Shown here: positions 11,801-28,030 of the stretch, one piece after another
How the letters are laid out: the number at the start of each line of letters is the position of its first letter
Numbering within the stretch: position 1 is the first letter of the stretch
Assembly (NCBI GenBank): GCA_903813345.2
Contig: CAIIXF020000007.1
Span: forward strand, 10,671,730-10,731,729
DNA length: 60,000 nt
Direction: 5' to 3'
Origin: Owenia fusiformis
Lineage: Eukaryota > Annelida > Polychaeta > Sabellida > Oweniidae
The notes under the pieces: generated by a model
Seen by the model: the letters and a program-made list of their open reading frames with translations, nothing else
What the model was told of the DNA's origin: nothing
The model's database searches: none
Made by a program: the position numbers and the translations under genes

Positions 11801-14800
11801 ACTGCTTCTATTGTCACAACAGAGGCAGTATCACCAACTGATACTGAAGCTACTACAGAGTCTGATACATTACCAACTGAAACTGAAGCAACAACAGAAT
11901 CTGATATAATTGCTACTCATGTCACAACAGAGGCGGTATCACCAACTGATACTGAAGCAACAACAGAATCTGATATAACTGCTACTAGTGTCACAACAGA
12001 GGCAATATCTCCAATTGATACTGAAGCAACAACAGAGTCTGATATAACTGCTACTAGTGTCACAACAGAGGCAATATCACCAACTGATACTGAAGCAACA
12101 ACAGAGTCTGATATTACTGCTTCTATTGTCACAACAGAGGCGGTATCACCAACTGATACTGAAGCTACTACAGAGTCTGATACAACAGCTACTAGTGTCA
12201 CAACAGAGCCGGTATCACTAACTGAAACTGAAGCAATAACAGAGTCTAATATAACTGCTTCTATTGTCACAACAGAGGCGGTATCTCCAACTGATACTGA
12301 AGCAACAACAGAATCTGATATAATTGCTACTCATGTCACAACAGAGGCGGTATCACCAACTGATACTGAAGCAACAACAGAATCTGATATAACTGCTACT
12401 AGTGTCACAAAAGAGGCAATATCTCCAACTGATACTGAAGCAACAACAGAGTCTAATATAACTGCTACTAGTGTCACAACAGAGGCAATATCACCAACTG
12501 ATACTGAAGCAACAACAGAGTCTGATATAACTGCTTCTATTGTCACAACAGAGGCGGTATCACCAACTGATACTGAAGCTACTACAGAGTCTGATACAAC
12601 AGCTACTAGTGTCACAACAGAGCCGGTATCACTAACTGAAACAGAAGCAATAACAGAGTCTGATATAACTGCTTCTATTGTCACAACAGAGCCGGTATCA
12701 CTAACTGATACTGAAGCAACAACAGAAACTGATATAACTGCTTCTATTGTCACAAAAGAGGCAATATCTCCAACTGATACTGAAGCAACAACAGAGTCTG
12801 ATATAACTGCTACTAGTGTCACCACAGAGGCAATATCACCAACTGATACTGAAGCAACAACAGAGTCTGATATAACTGCTTCTATTGTCACAACAGAGGC
12901 GGTATCACCAACTGATACTGAAGCAACAACAGAGTCTGATATAACAGCTACTAGTGTCACAACAGAGGCGGTATCACCAACTGATACTGAAGCTACTACA
13001 AAGTCTGATATAACAGCTACTAGTGTCACAACAGAGCCGGTATCACCAACTGATACTGAAGCAACAACAGAGTCTGATATAACTGCTTCTATTGTCACAA
13101 CAGAGGCGGTATCACCAACTGGTACTGAAGCTACTACAGAGTCTGATACAACAGCTACTAGTGTCACAACAGAGCCGGTATCACCGACTGATACTGAAGC
13201 AACAACAGAGTCTGATATAACTGCTTCTATTGTCACAACAGAGGCGGTATCACCAACTGGTACTGAAGCTACTACAGAGTCTGATACAACAGCTACTATT
13301 GTCACAACAGAGGCGGTATCTCCAACTGATACTGAAGCAACAACAGAATCTGATATAATTGCTACTCATGTCACAACAGAGGCGGTATCACCAACTGATA
13401 CTGAAGCAACAACAGAATCTGATATAACTGCTACTAGTGTCACAAAAGAGGCAATATCTCCAACTGATACTGAAGCAACAACAGAGTCTGATATAACTGC
13501 TACTAGTGTCACAACAGAGGCAATATCACCAACTGATACTGAAGCAACAACAGAGTCTGATATAACTGCTACTAGTGTCACAACAGAGCCGGTATCACTA
13601 ACTGAAACTGAAGCAATAACAGAGTCTGATATAACTGCTTCTATTGTCACAACAGAGCCGGTATCACTAACTGATACTGAAGCAACAACAAAAACTGATA
13701 TAACTGCTTCTATTGTCACAAAAGAGGCAATATCTCCAACTGATACTGAAGCAACAACAGAGTCTGATATAACTGCTTCTATTGTCACAACAGAGGCGGT
13801 ATCACCAACTGATACTGAAGCTACTACAGAGTCTGATACAACAGCTACTAGTGTCACAACAGAGCCGGTATCACTAACTGAAACTGAAGCAATAACAGAG
13901 TCTGATACAACAGCTTCTATTGTCACAACAGAAGCGGTATCTCCAACTGATACTGAAGCAACAACAGAATCTGATATAATTGCTACTCATGTCACAACAG
14001 AGGCGGTATCACCAACTGATACTGAAGCAACAACAGAGTCTGATATAACTGCTACTAGTGTCACCACAGAGGCAATATCACCAACTGATACTGAAGCAAC
14101 AACAGAGTCTGATATAACTGCTTCTATTGTCACAACAGAGGCGGTATCACCAACTGATACTGAAGCAACAACAGAGTCTGATATAACAGCTACTAGTGTC
14201 ACAACAGAGGCGGTATCACCAACTGATACTGAAGCTACTACAAAGTCTGATATAACAGCTACTAGTGTCACAACAGAGCCGGTATCACCAACTGATACTG
14301 AAGCAACAACAGAGTCTGATATAACTGCTTCTATTGTCACAACAGAGGCGGTATCACCAACTGGTACTGAAGCTACTACAGAGTCTGATACAACAGCTAC
14401 TAGTGTCACAACAGAGCCGGTATCACCGACTGATACTGAAGCAACAACAGAGTCTGATATAACTGCTTCTATTGTCACAACAGAGGCGGTATCACCAACT
14501 GGTACTGAAGCTACTACAGAGTCTGATACAACAGCTACTATTGTCACAACAGAGGCGGTATCTCCAACTGATACTGAAGCAACAACAGAATCTGATATAA
14601 TTGCTACTCATGTCACAACAGAGGCGGTATCACCAACTGATACTGAAGCAACAACAGAATCTGATATAACTGCTACTAGTGTCACAAAAGAGGCAATATC
14701 TCCAACTGATACTGAAGCAACAACAGAGTCTGATATAACTGCTACTAGTGTCACAACAGAGGCAATATCACCAACTGATACTGAAGCAACAACAGAGTCT

Positions 14801-17800
14801 GATATAACTGCTTCTATTGTCACAACAGAGGCGGTATCACCAACTGATACTGAAGCTACTACAGAGTCTGATACAACAGCTACTAGTGTCACAACAGAGC
14901 CGGTATCACTAACTGAAACTGAAGCAATAACAGAGTCTGATATAACTGCTTCTATTGTCACAACAGAGCCGGTATCACTAACTGATACTGAAGCAACAAC
15001 AGAAACTGATATAACTGCTTCTATTGTCACAAAAGAGGCAATATCTCCAACTGATACTGAAGCAACAACAGAGTCTGATATAACTGCTACTAGTGTCACA
15101 ACAGAGGCAATATCACCAACTGATACTGAAGCAACAACAGAGTCTGATATAACTGCTTCTATTGTCACAACAGAAGCGGTATCACCAACTGATACTGAAG
15201 CAACAACAGAGTCTGATATAACAGCTACTAGTGTCACAACAGAGGCGGTATCACCAACTGATACTGAAGCTACTACAAAGTCTGATATAACAGCTACTAG
15301 TGTCACAACAGAGCCGGTATCACCAACTGATACTGAAGCAACAACAGAGTCTGATATAACTGCTTCTATTGTCACAACAGAGGCGGTATCACCAACTGGT
15401 ACTGAAGCTACTACAGAGTCTGATACAACAGCTACTAGTGTCACAACAGAGCCGGTATCTCCAACTGATGCTGAAGCAACAAAAGACTCTGATATAGCAG
15501 CTACTAGTGTCACAACAGAGCCGGTATCTTCAACTGATGCTGAAGCAACAACAGAGTCTGATATAACAGCTACTAGTTTCACAACTGAAACGATATCTCC
15601 AACTGATGCTGAAGCAACAACAGAGTCTGATATAACAGTTACTAGTGTCACAACTGAAACGATGTCTCCAACTGATACTGAAGCAATAACAGAGTCCGAT
15701 ATAACTGCTACTAGTGTCACAACAGAGGCGGTATCCCCAACTGATACTGAAGCAACAACAGAGTCTGATATAACTGCTTCTATTGTCACAACTGAAGCGG
15801 TATCTCCAACTGATACTGAAACAAAAACAGAGTCTGATGTAACAGCTACTAGTGTCACAACAGACACGGTATCTCCAACTGATACTGAAGCTACAACAGA
15901 GTCTGATATAACTGCTTCTATTGTCACAACAGACGCGGTATCATCAACTGATACTGAAGCTACAACAGAGCCTGATATAACTGTTACTATTGTCACAACA
16001 GAGCCGGTATCTCCGACTGATACTGACGCTACAACAGAGTCTGATATAACTGCTACTAGTGTCACAACAGAGCCGGAATCTCCGACTGATACTGAAGCTA
16101 CAACAGAGTCTGATATAACTGCTACTAGTGTCACAACAGAGCCGGTATCTCCGACTGATACTGAAGCTACAACAGAGTCTGGTATAACTTATACTAGTGT
16201 CACAACTGAAACGATATCACCAACTGATACTGAAGCAATAACAGAGTCTGATATAACAGCTTCTAGTGTCACAACAGAGGCGGTATCACCAACTGATACT
16301 GAAGCAGCAACAAAGTCTGATATAACAGCTACGAGAGTCGCAACTGAATCGATATCTCCAACTGATACTGAAGCAATAACAGAGTCTGATATAACTGCTT
16401 CTATTGTCACAACAGAGGCAGTAACACCAACTGATACTGAAGCGACAACAGAGTCTGATGTAACAGCTACTAGTGTCACAACAGAGCCGGTATCTCCAAC
16501 TGATACTGAAGCTACAACAGAGTCTGATATAACTGCTTCTATTGTCACAACAGACGCGGTATCATCAACTGATACCGAAGCTACAACAGAGTCTGATATA
16601 ACTGCTACTAGTGTCACAACAGAGCCGGTATCTCCGACTGATACTGAAGCTACAACAGAGTCTGATATAACTGCTTCTATTGTCACAACAGACGCCGTAT
16701 CATCAACTGATACCGAAGCTACAACAGAGCCTGATATAACTGCTTCTATTGTCAAAACTGAAGCGGTATCTCCAACTGATACTGAAGCTACAACAGAGTC
16801 TGATGTAACAGCTACTAGTGTCACAACAGAGCCGGTATCTCCGACTGATACTGAAGCTACAACAGAGTCTGATGTAACAGATACTAGTGTCACAACAGAA
16901 CCGGTATCTCCAACTGATACTGAAGCTACAACAGAGTCTGATATAACTGCTACTATTGTCACAACAGAGGCGGTATCTCCGACTGATACTGAAGCTACAA
17001 CAGAGTCTGATATAACTGCTACTATTGTCACAACAGACGCCGTATCATCAACTGATACCGAAGCTACAACAGAGTCTGATATAACTGCTTCTATTGTCAC
17101 AACAGACGTCGTATCATCAACTGATACTGAAGCTACAACAGAGCCTGATATAACTGCTACTAGTTTCACAACACATCCTTTATCTCCAACTGATACTGAA
17201 TCAACAACAGAGTCTGATGTAACAGCTACTAGTGCCACAACAGAGCCTGTATCTCCAACTGATACTGAAGCTACAACAGAGTCTGATATAACTGCTTCTA
17301 TTGGCACAACAGACGCGGTATCATCAACTGATACTGAAGCTACAACAGAGTCTGATGTTACAGCTACTAGTGTCACAACAGAGCCGGTATCTCCAACTGG
17401 TACTGAAGCTACAACAGAGTCTGATATAACTGCTTCTATTGTCACAACAGACTCGGTATCACCAACTGATACTGAAGCAACAACAGAGTCTTACATAACT
17501 GCTACTAGTGTCACAACAGAGCAGGTATCTCCGACTGAAACTGAAGCTACAACAGAGTCTAAAATAACTGCTTCTATTGTCACAACAGACTCGGTATCAC
17601 CAACTGATACTGAAGCAACAACAGAGTCTGATGTAACAGCTACTAGTGCCACAACAGAGCCGGTATCTCCAACTGATACTGAAGCTACAACAGAGTCTGA
17701 TATAACTGCTTCTATTGTCACAATAGACTCGGTATCACCAACTGATACTGAAGCAACAACAGAGTCTGATGTAACAGCTACTAGTGCCACAACAGAGCCG

Positions 17801-20800
17801 GTATCTCCAACTGATACTGAAGCTACAACAGAGTCTGATATAACTGCTTCTATTATCACAACAGAGGCAGAATCTCCGACTGATACTGAACCAACAACAG
17901 AGTCTGATATAACTGCTACTAGTGTCACAACAGAGCCGGTATCTCCAACTGATACTGAAGCTACAACAGAGTCTGATGTAACAGCTACTAGTGCCACAAC
18001 AGAGTCGGTATCTCCAACTGATACTGAAGCTACAACAGAGTCTGATATAACTACTTCTATTGTCACAACTGAAGCAGTATCTCCAACTGATACTGAAGCT
18101 ACAACAGAGTCTGATGTAACAGCTACTAGTGCCACAACAGAGTCGGTATCTCCAACTGATACTGAAGCTACAACAGAGTCTGATATAACTACTTCTATTG
18201 TCACAACTGAAGCAGTATCTCCAACTGATACTGAAGCTACAACAGAGTCTGATGTAACAGCTACTAGTGCCACAACAGAGTCGGTATCTCCAACTGATAC
18301 TGAAGCTACAACAGAGTCTGATATAACTACTTCTATTGTCACAACTGAAGCAGTATCTCCAACTGATACTGAAGCTACAACAGAGTCTGATATAACTGCT
18401 TCTATTGTCACAACAGACGCGGTATCATCAACTGATACTGAAGCTACAACAGAGTCTGATATAACTGCTACTAGTGTCACAACAGAGCCGGTATCTCCGA
18501 CTGATACTGAAGCTACACCAGAGTCTGATATAACTGCTACTAGTGTCACAACAGAGCCGGTATCTTCGACTGATACTGAAGCTACAACAGCGTCTGATAT
18601 AACTTCTACTAGTGTCACAACTGAAACGATATCACAAACTGATACTGAAGCAACAACAGAGTCTGATATAACTGCTACTAGTTTCACAACAGAGCCGGTA
18701 TCTCCGACTGATACTGAAGCTACAACAGAGTCTGATGTAACTGCTTCTATTGTCACAACAGACGCGGTATCATCAACTGATACTGAAGCTACAACAGAGT
18801 CTGATAAAACTGCTACTAGTGTCACAACAGAGCCGGTATCTCCGACTGATACTGAAGCTACAACAGAGTCTGATATAACTGCTTCTATTATCACAACAGA
18901 GGCAGTATCTCCGACTGATACTGAACCAACAACAGAGTCTGACATAACTGCTACTAGTGTCACAACAGAGCCGGTATCTCCGACTGATACTGAAGCTACA
19001 ACAGAGTCTGATATAACAACTTCTATTGTCACAACAGACTCGGTATCACCAACTGATACTGAAGCAACAACAGAGTCTGATATAACTACTTCAATTGTCA
19101 CAACTGAAGCGGTATCTCCAACTGATACTGAAGCTACAACAGAGTCTGATGTAACAGCTACTATTGTCACAACTGAAGCAGTATCTCGAACTGATACTGA
19201 AGCTACAGCAGAGTCTGATGTAACAGCTACTAGTGCCACAACAGAGCCGGTATCTCCAACTGATACTGAAGCTACAACAGAGTCTGATATAACTGCTTCT
19301 ATTGTCACAACAGACGCGGTATCATCAACTGATACTGAAGCTACAACAGAGTCTGATATAACTGCTACTAGTGTTACAACAGAGCCGGTATCTCCGACTG
19401 ATACTGAAGCTACAACAGAGTCTGATATAACTTCAACTACTGTCACAACTGAAACGATATCACCAACTGATACTGAAGCAACAACAGAGTCTGATATAAC
19501 AGCTACTAGTGTCACAACTGAAACGATATCTCCAACTGATACTAAAGCAATAACAGAGTCTGATATAACTGCTTCTATTGTAACAACAGAGTTGGTATCA
19601 CCATCTGATACTGAAGCTACAACAGAGTCTGATATAACTGCTTCTAATGTCACAACAGAGGTGGCATCACCAACTGATACTGAAGCAACAACAGAGTCTG
19701 ATATAACTGCTTCTAGTTTCACAACAGAGCCGGTATCTCAAACTGATACTGAAGCTATAACAGAGTCTGATATAACAGCTACTAGTGTCATAACTGAAAC
19801 GATATCTCCAACTGATACTGAAGCAATAACAGAGTCTGAAATAACTTCTACTAGTGTCACAACAGAGGCAGTACTACCAACTGATGCTGAAGCTACAACA
19901 GAGTCTGATATAACTGCGACTAGTGTCACAACTGAAACAATATCACCAACTGATACTGAAGCAACAACAGAGTCTGATGTAACAGCTACTAGTGCCACAA
20001 CAGAGCCGGTATCTCCAACTGATACTGAAGCTACAACAGAGTCTGATATAACTGCTTCTATTGTCACAACAGACGCAGTATCATCAACTGATACCGAAGC
20101 TACAACAGAGCCTGATATAACTGCTACTAGTTTCACAACACATCCGGTATCTCCAACTGATACTGAAGCAACAACAGAGTCTGATGTAACAGCTACTAGT
20201 GCCACAACAGAGCCGGTATCTCCAACTGATACTGAAGCTACAACAGAGTCTGATATAACTGCTTCGATTGTCACAACTGAAGCGGTATCATCAACTGATA
20301 CTGAAGCTACAACAGAGTCTGATATAACAGCTACTAGTGACACAACAGAGCCGGTATCTCCAACTGATACTGAAGCCACAACAGAGTCTGATATAACTGC
20401 TACTAGTGTCACAACAGAGCCGGTATCTTCGACTGATACTGAAGCTACAACAGAGTCTGATATAACTTCTACTAGTGTCACAACTGAAACGATATCACCA
20501 ACTGATACTGAAGCAACAACAGAGTCCGATATAACAGCTACTAGTGTCCCAACTGAAACGATATCTCCAACTGATACTGAAGCAATAACAGAGTCTGATA
20601 TTACTGCTTCTATTGTCACAACAGAGGAGGTATCACCAACTGATACTGAAGCAATAACAGAGTCCGATATTACTGCTACTAGTGTCACAACAGAGCCGGT
20701 ATCTCCAACTGATACTGAAGCTACAACAGAGTCTGATATAACAGCTACTAGAAGTGTCACAACTGAAACGATATTTCCAACTGATACTGAAGCCGTAACA

Positions 20801-23800
20801 GAGTCTGAAATAACTTCTACTAGTGTCACAACAGAGGCAGTACTACCAACTGATGCTGAAGCTACAACAGAGTCTGATATAACTGCTACTAGTGTTACAA
20901 CTGAAACAATATCTCCGACTGATACTGAAGCTACAACAGAGTCTGATTTAACTGCTTCTATTGTCACAAAAGACGCCGTATCATCAACTGATACTGAAGC
21001 TACAACAGAGCCTGATATAACTGCTTCTATTGTCACAACTGAAGCGGTATCTCCAACTGATACTGAAGCTACAACAGAGTCTGATGTAACAGCTACTAGT
21101 GACACAACAGAGCCGGTATCTCCAACTGATACTGAAGCCACAACAGAGTCTGATATAACTGCTACTAGTGTCACAACAGAGCCGGTATCTCCGACTGATA
21201 CTGAAGCCACAACAGAGTCTGATATAATTGCTAGTAGTGTCACAACGGAGCCGGTATCTCCGACTGATACTGAAGCTACAACAGAGTCTGATATAACAGC
21301 TACTAGTGTCACAACAGAGCCGGTAACTCCAACTGATACTGAAGCAACAACAGAGTCTGATATAACTGCTACTAGTTTCACAACAGGGCTGGTATATCAA
21401 ACTGATACTGAAGCTACAACAGAGTCTGATATAACATCTACTAGTGTCACAACAGAGCCGGTAACTCCAACTGATACTCAAGCTACAACTGAGTCTGATA
21501 TAACTGCTACTAGTGCCACAACTGATACGATATCTCCAAGTGATACTGAAGCTACAACAGAGTCTGATGTAACAGCTACTAGATTCACAACAGACTCGGT
21601 ATCACCAACTGATACTGAAGCAGCAACAGAGTCTAATATAACTGTTTATATTGTCACAACTGAAGCGGTATCTCCAACTGATACTGAAGCTACAACAGAG
21701 TCTGATGTAACAGCTACTAGTGTCACAACAGAGCCGGTATCTCCGACTGATACTGAAGCTACAACAGAGTCTGGTATAACTGCTTCTATTGTCACAAAAG
21801 ACGCCGTATCATCAACTGATACTGAAGCTACAACAGAGCCTGATATAACTGCTTCTATTGTCACAACTGAAGCGGTATCTCCAACTGATACTGAAGCTAC
21901 AACAGAGTCTGATGTAACAGCTACTAGTGACACAACAGAGCCGGTATCTCCGACTGATACTGAAGCTACAACAGAGTCTGATATAACTTCTACTAGTTTC
22001 ACAACAGAGCCGGTATCTCCGACTGATACTGAAGCCACAACAGAGTCTGATATAATTGCTAGTAGTGTCACAACAGAGCCGGTATCTCCGACTGATACTG
22101 AAGCTACAACAGAGTCTGATATAACTTCTACTAGTGTCACAACTGAAACGATATCACCAACTGATACTGAAGCAACAACAGAGTCCGATATAACTGCTTC
22201 TATTGTCACAATAGAGGCGGTATCACCAACTGATACTGAAGCAACAACAGAGTCTGATATAACTTCTACTAGTGTCACAACAGAGGCAGTATTACCAACT
22301 GATACTGAAGCTACAACAGAGTCTAATGTAACAGCTACTAGTTTCACAACAGAGCCGGTATTTCCGACTGATACTGAAGCTACAACAGAGTCTGATATAA
22401 CTGCTACTAGTGTCACAACAGAGGCAGTATCATCAACTGATACTGAGGCAACAACAGAGTCTGATGTAACAGCTACTAGTTTCACAACACAGCCGGTATC
22501 TCCGACTGATATTGAAGCTACAACAGAGTCTAATATAACTTCTACTAGTGTCACAACTGAAACGATATCACCAACTGATACTGAGGCAACAACAGAGTCT
22601 GATATAACAGCTACTAGTGTCACAACTGAAACAATATCTCCTACTGATACTGAAGCTATAACAGAGTCTGATATAACTGCTTCTATTATCACAACAGAGG
22701 CAGTATCTCCGACTGATACTGAACCAACAACAGAGTCTGATGTAACTGCTACTAGTGTCACAACAGAGCCGGTATCTCCGACTGATACTGAAGCTACAAC
22801 AGAGTCTGATATAACTGCTTCTATTGTCACAACAGACGCGGTATCATCAACTGATACTGAAGCTACAACAGAGTCTGATATAACTGCTACTAGTGTCACA
22901 ACAGAGCCGGTATCTCCGACTGATACTGAAGCTACAACAGAGTCTGATATAACTGCTACTAGTGTCACAACAGAGCCGGTATCTCCGACTGATACTGAAG
23001 CTACAACAGAGTCTGATATAACTTCTACTAGTGTCACAACTGAAACGATATCACCAACTGATACTGAAGCAACAACAGAGTCTGATATAACAGCTACTAG
23101 TGTCACAACTGAAACGATATCTCCAACTGATACTGAAGCAATAACAGAGTCTGATATAACTGCTTCTATTGTCACAACAGAGGAGGTATCACCAACTGAT
23201 ACTGAAGCAATAACAGAGTCCGATATTACTGCTACTAGTGTCACAACAGAGCCGGTATCTCAAACTGATACTGAAGCTACAACAGAGTCTGATATAACAG
23301 CTACTAGTGTCACAACTGAAACGGTATCACCAACTGATACTGAAGCAATTACAGAGTCTGATACAACTGCTTCTATTGTCACAACAGAGCCGGTATCTCC
23401 GACTGATACTGAAGCTACAATAGAGTCTGATATAACTTCTACTAGTGTCACAACAGAGGCAGTATTACTAACTGATACTGAAGGTACAACAGAGTCTGAT
23501 ATAACATATACTAGTGTCACAACAGATGCATTATTTCCAACTGATACTGAAGCTACAACAGAGTCTGATATAACAGCTACTAGTGTCACAACAGAGCCGG
23601 TAACTCCAACTGATACTCAAGCTACAACTGAGTCTGATATAACTGCTACTAGCGTCACAACAGAGGCGGTATCACCACCTGATACTGAAGCAACAACAGA
23701 GTCTGATATAACTGCTACTAGTTTCACAACAGAGCTGGTATCTCAAACTGATACTGAAGCTACAACAGAGTCTGATATAATTCCTACTAGTGTCACAACA

Positions 23801-26800
23801 GAGCCGGTAACTCCAACTGATACTCAAGCTACAACTGAGTCTGATATAACTGCTACTAGCGTCACAACAGAGGCGGTATCACCAACTGATACTGAAGCAA
23901 CAACAAAGTCTGATATAACAGCTACTAGTGCCACAACTGATACGATATCTCCAAGTGATACTGAAGCTACAACAGAGTCTGATGTAACAGCTACTAGTTT
24001 CACAACAGACTCGGTATCACCAACTGATACTGAAGCAGCAACAGAGTCTGATATAACTGCTTCTATTGTCACAACTGAAGCGGTATCTCCAACTGATACT
24101 GAAGCTACAGCAGAGTCTGATGTAACAGCTACTAGTGTCACAACAGAGCCGGTATCTCCGACTGATACTGAAGCTACAACAGAGTCTGATATAACTGCTT
24201 CTATTGTCACAACAGACGCCGTATCCTCAACTGATACTGAAGCTACAACAGAGTCTGATATAACTACTTCTATTGTCACAACTGAAGCGGTATCTCCAAC
24301 TGATACTGAAGCTACAACAGAGTCTGATGTAACAGCTACTATTGTCACAACAGAGCCGGTATCTCCGACTGATACTGAAGCTACAACAGAGTCTGATATA
24401 ACTGCTTCTATTGTCACAACTGAAGCAGTATCTCCAACTGATACTGAAGCTACAACAGAGTCTGATGTAACAGCTTCTATTGTCACAACAGACGCCGTAT
24501 CATCAACTGATACCGAAGCTACAACAGAGCCTGATATAACTGCTACTAGTTTCACAACACATCCGGTATCTCCAACTGATACTGAAGCAACAACAGAGTC
24601 TGATATAACTGCTTCTATTGTCACAACAGACGCCGTATCCTCAACTGATACTGAAGCTACAACAGAGTCTGATATAACTACTTCTATTGTCACAACTGAA
24701 GCGGTATCTCCGACTGATACTGAAGCTACAACAGAGTCTGATGTAACAGCTACTATTGTCACAACAGAGCCGGTATCTCCGACTGATACTGAAGCTACAA
24801 CAGAGTCTGATATAACTTCTACTAGTGTCACAACACATCCGGTATCTCCAACTGATACTGAAGCAACAACAGAGTCTGATATAACTGCTTCTATTGTCAC
24901 AACTGAAGCAGTATCTCCAACTGATACTGAAGCTACAACAGAGTCTGATGTAACAGCTACTAGTGTCACAACAGACGCCGTATCATCAACTGATACTAAA
25001 GCTATAACAGAGCCTGATATAACTGCTACTAGTGTCACAACAGAGCCGGTATCTCCGACTGATACTGAAGCTACAACAGAGTCTGATATAATTGCTAGTA
25101 GTGTCACAACAGAGCCGGTATCTCCGACTGATACTGAAGCAACAACAGAGTCTGATATAACTGCTACTAGTTTCACGACAGGGCTGGTATCTCAAACTGA
25201 TACTGAAGCTACAACAGAGTCTGATATAACATCTACTAGTGTCACAACAGAGCCGGTAACTCCAACTGATACTCAAGCAACAACTGAGTCTGATATAACT
25301 GCTACAAGCGTCACAACAGAGGCGGTATCACCAAGTGATACTGAAGCAACAACAGAATCTGATATAACAGCTACTAGTGCCACAACTGATACGATATCTC
25401 CAAGTGATACTGAAGCTACAACAGAGTCTGATGTAACAGCTACTAGTTTCACAACAGAGCCGGTATCTCCGACTGATACTAAAGCTACAACAGAGTCTGA
25501 TATAACTGCTACTAGTGTCACAACAGAGCCGGAATCTCCGACTGATACTGAAGCAACAACAGAGTCTGATATAACAGCTACTAGTGTCGCAACAGAGCCG
25601 GTAACTCCAACTGACACTCAACCTACAACAGAGTCTGATATAACTGCTACTAGTGTCACAACAGAGCCGGAATCTCCGACTGATACTGAAGCAACAACAG
25701 AGTCTGATATAACAGCTACTAGTGTCGCAACAGAGCCGGTAACTCCAACTGATACTGAAGCAACAACAGAGTCTGATATAACAGCTACTAGTGTCACAAC
25801 TGAAACAATATCTCCAACTGATACTGAAGCTATAACAGAGTCTGATATATCTGCTTCTGTTATCACAACAGAGGCAGTATCTCCGACTGATACTGAAGCA
25901 ATAACAGAGTCTGATATAACTGCTACTAGTGTCACAACAGAGGCAGTATCTCCAACTGATACTGAAGCTACAACAGAGTCTGATATAACAGCTACTAGCG
26001 TCACAACAGAGCCTTTATCTCAAACTGATACTGAAGCTACAAAAGAGTCTGATATAACTGCTTCTAGTGTCACAACAGAGCTGGTATCACCAACTGATAC
26101 TGAAGCAACAACAGAGTTTAATATAACAGTTACTAGCGTCACAACAGAGGCGGTATCACCAACTGATACTGAAGCAACAACAGAGTCTGATATAACAGTT
26201 ACTAGTGTCACAACAGAGGCGGTATCACCAACTGATACTGAAGCTACAACAGAGTCTGATATAACTGCTTCTATTGTCACAACAGAGCCGGTATCTCCGA
26301 CTGATACTGAAGCAACAACAGAGTCTTATATAACTGCTACTAGTGTCACAACAGAGCCGATATATCCGACTGATACTGAAGCTACAACAGAGTCTGATAT
26401 AACTTCTACTAGTGTCACAACAGTCGCCGTATCATCAACTGATACTGAAGCTACAACAGAGCCTGATTTAACTGCTACTAGTGTCACAACAGAGCCGGTA
26501 TCTCGGACAGATACTGAAGCTACAACAGAGTCTGATATAACTGCTACTAGTGTCACAACTGAAACGATATCACCAACTGATACTGAAGCAACAACAGAGT
26601 CTGATATAACGGCTACTCGTGTCACAACTGAACTGATATCTCCAACTGATACTGAAGCAATAACAGGGGCTGATATAACTGCTTCTGAAGTCACAACAGA
26701 GGCGGTATCACCAACTGATACTGAAGCTACAACAGAGTCTGATATAACTTCTACTAATGTCACAACTGAAACGATATCACCAACTGATACTGAAGCAACA

Positions 26801-27947
26801 ACAGAGTCTGATAAAACAGCTACTAGTGTCACAACTGAAACGATATCTCCAACTGATACTGAAGCAATAACAGAGGCTGATATAACTGCTTCTGAAGTCA
26901 CAACAGAGGCGGTATCACCAACTGATACTGAAGCTACAACAGAGTCTGATATAACTTCTACTAGTGTCACAACTGAAACGATATCACCAACTGATACTGA
27001 AGCAACAACAGAGTCTGATAAAACAGCTACTAGTGTCACAACTGAAACGATATCTCCAACTGATACTGAAGCAATAACAGAGTCTGATATAACAGCTACT
27101 AATGTCACATCAGAGCCAGTATCTTTGCCTGATACTGAAGCTACAACAGAGTCTGATATAACAGCTACTAGTGTCACAACTGAAACGATATCTCCAACTG
27201 ATACTGAAGCAATAACAGAGTCGGATGTAACCACTACTAGTGTCACAACAGACCCGGTATCTCCGACTGATACTGAAGCAACAACAGAGTCTGATATAAC
27301 TGCTACTAGTGTCACAAAAGAGCCGGTATCTCCGACTGATACTGAAGCTACAACAGAGTCTGATATAACAGCTACTAGTGTCACAACAGAGCTGGTATCT
27401 CTGGCTGATGCTGAAGCTACATCAGAGTCTGATCTAACAGTTACTAGTGTCACAACAGAGCCGGTATCTCTGGCTGATGCTGAAGCTACATCAGAGTCTG
27501 ATATAACAGCTACTAGTGGCACAACAGAGCCGGTATCTCTGACTGACACTGAAGCTACAACAGAGTCTGATATAACAGCTACTAGTGTCACAACAAAGCC
27601 GGTATCTCCGACTGATACTGAAGCTACAACAGAGTCTGATATAACAGCTACTAGTGTCACAACAGAGCCGGTATCTCTGGCTGATGCTGAAGCTACAGCA
27701 GCGTCTGATATAACTGCTACTAGTGTCACAACAGAGGAAGTATCCCCAACTGATACTGAAGCAACTACAGAGTCTGATATAACTGCTACTCGTGTCACAA
27801 CAGGGCTGGTATCTCCAACTGATACTGAAACTACCCAAGAGTCTGATATTAGTGTTACTTATTTCACAACAGAGGTGGTTTCCCCAACTGATACTGAAGC
27901 AAGAACTGACATTGGTCGCGGAACTACTGACTTCAAGACGGACTCGG
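8811..27947 (+). CDS. Giant mucin-like protein, exon C (19.1-kb single exon, ~277 units of 23 residues)
   Basis: A polypyrimidine tract and CTGTAG acceptor (AG 8809-8810) precede an open frame that stays free of stops to 27970. The 19,137-bp exon encodes about 6379 residues of a 23-residue unit: TTEAVSPTDTEA followed by TTESDITATSV. Variable positions alternate A/P/S, E/K and T/S/I. The composition is Thr, Ser, Glu, Asp, Ala, Val and Ile, with no Cys, few Tyr/His and few Lys/Arg. It is probably a densely O-glycosylated extended rod; this is inference. A 30-bp in-frame loss near 11867 (DTLPTETEA) and a 3-bp gain near 20751 (ITATRSV) are the clearest length variants, and both keep the frame. 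The end is placed at TCGG|GTACTT (GT 27948), phase 1 like the other exons. If intron C is retained the protein ends at TAG 27971-27973. The first units, DVTATPQKDITAT, are less regular than the rest. Confidence 0.82.
8811..27947 (+). repeat. 69-bp coding minisatellite array of exon C
   Basis: About 277 units of 69 bp in one orientation. Higher-order periods are visible from recurring unit variants. A block near 9117 recurs at 10014 (offset 897 = 13 units) and appears to begin a third time near 10911. The block around 12780-13550 recurs 1242 bp (18 units) downstream at about 14022-14792. The AAACTGAT variant at 12722 recurs at 14999 (2277 = 33 units). From about 15460 onward the units are more diverse. 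Confidence 0.85.
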
Positions 27948-28030
27948 GTACTTTGAATATTCTAGTTGAATAGTTTATTTCTGAATGTTCGTATGTTTTT
28001 ATATTGATTTCTAGATTTGTGTACGAGTAT

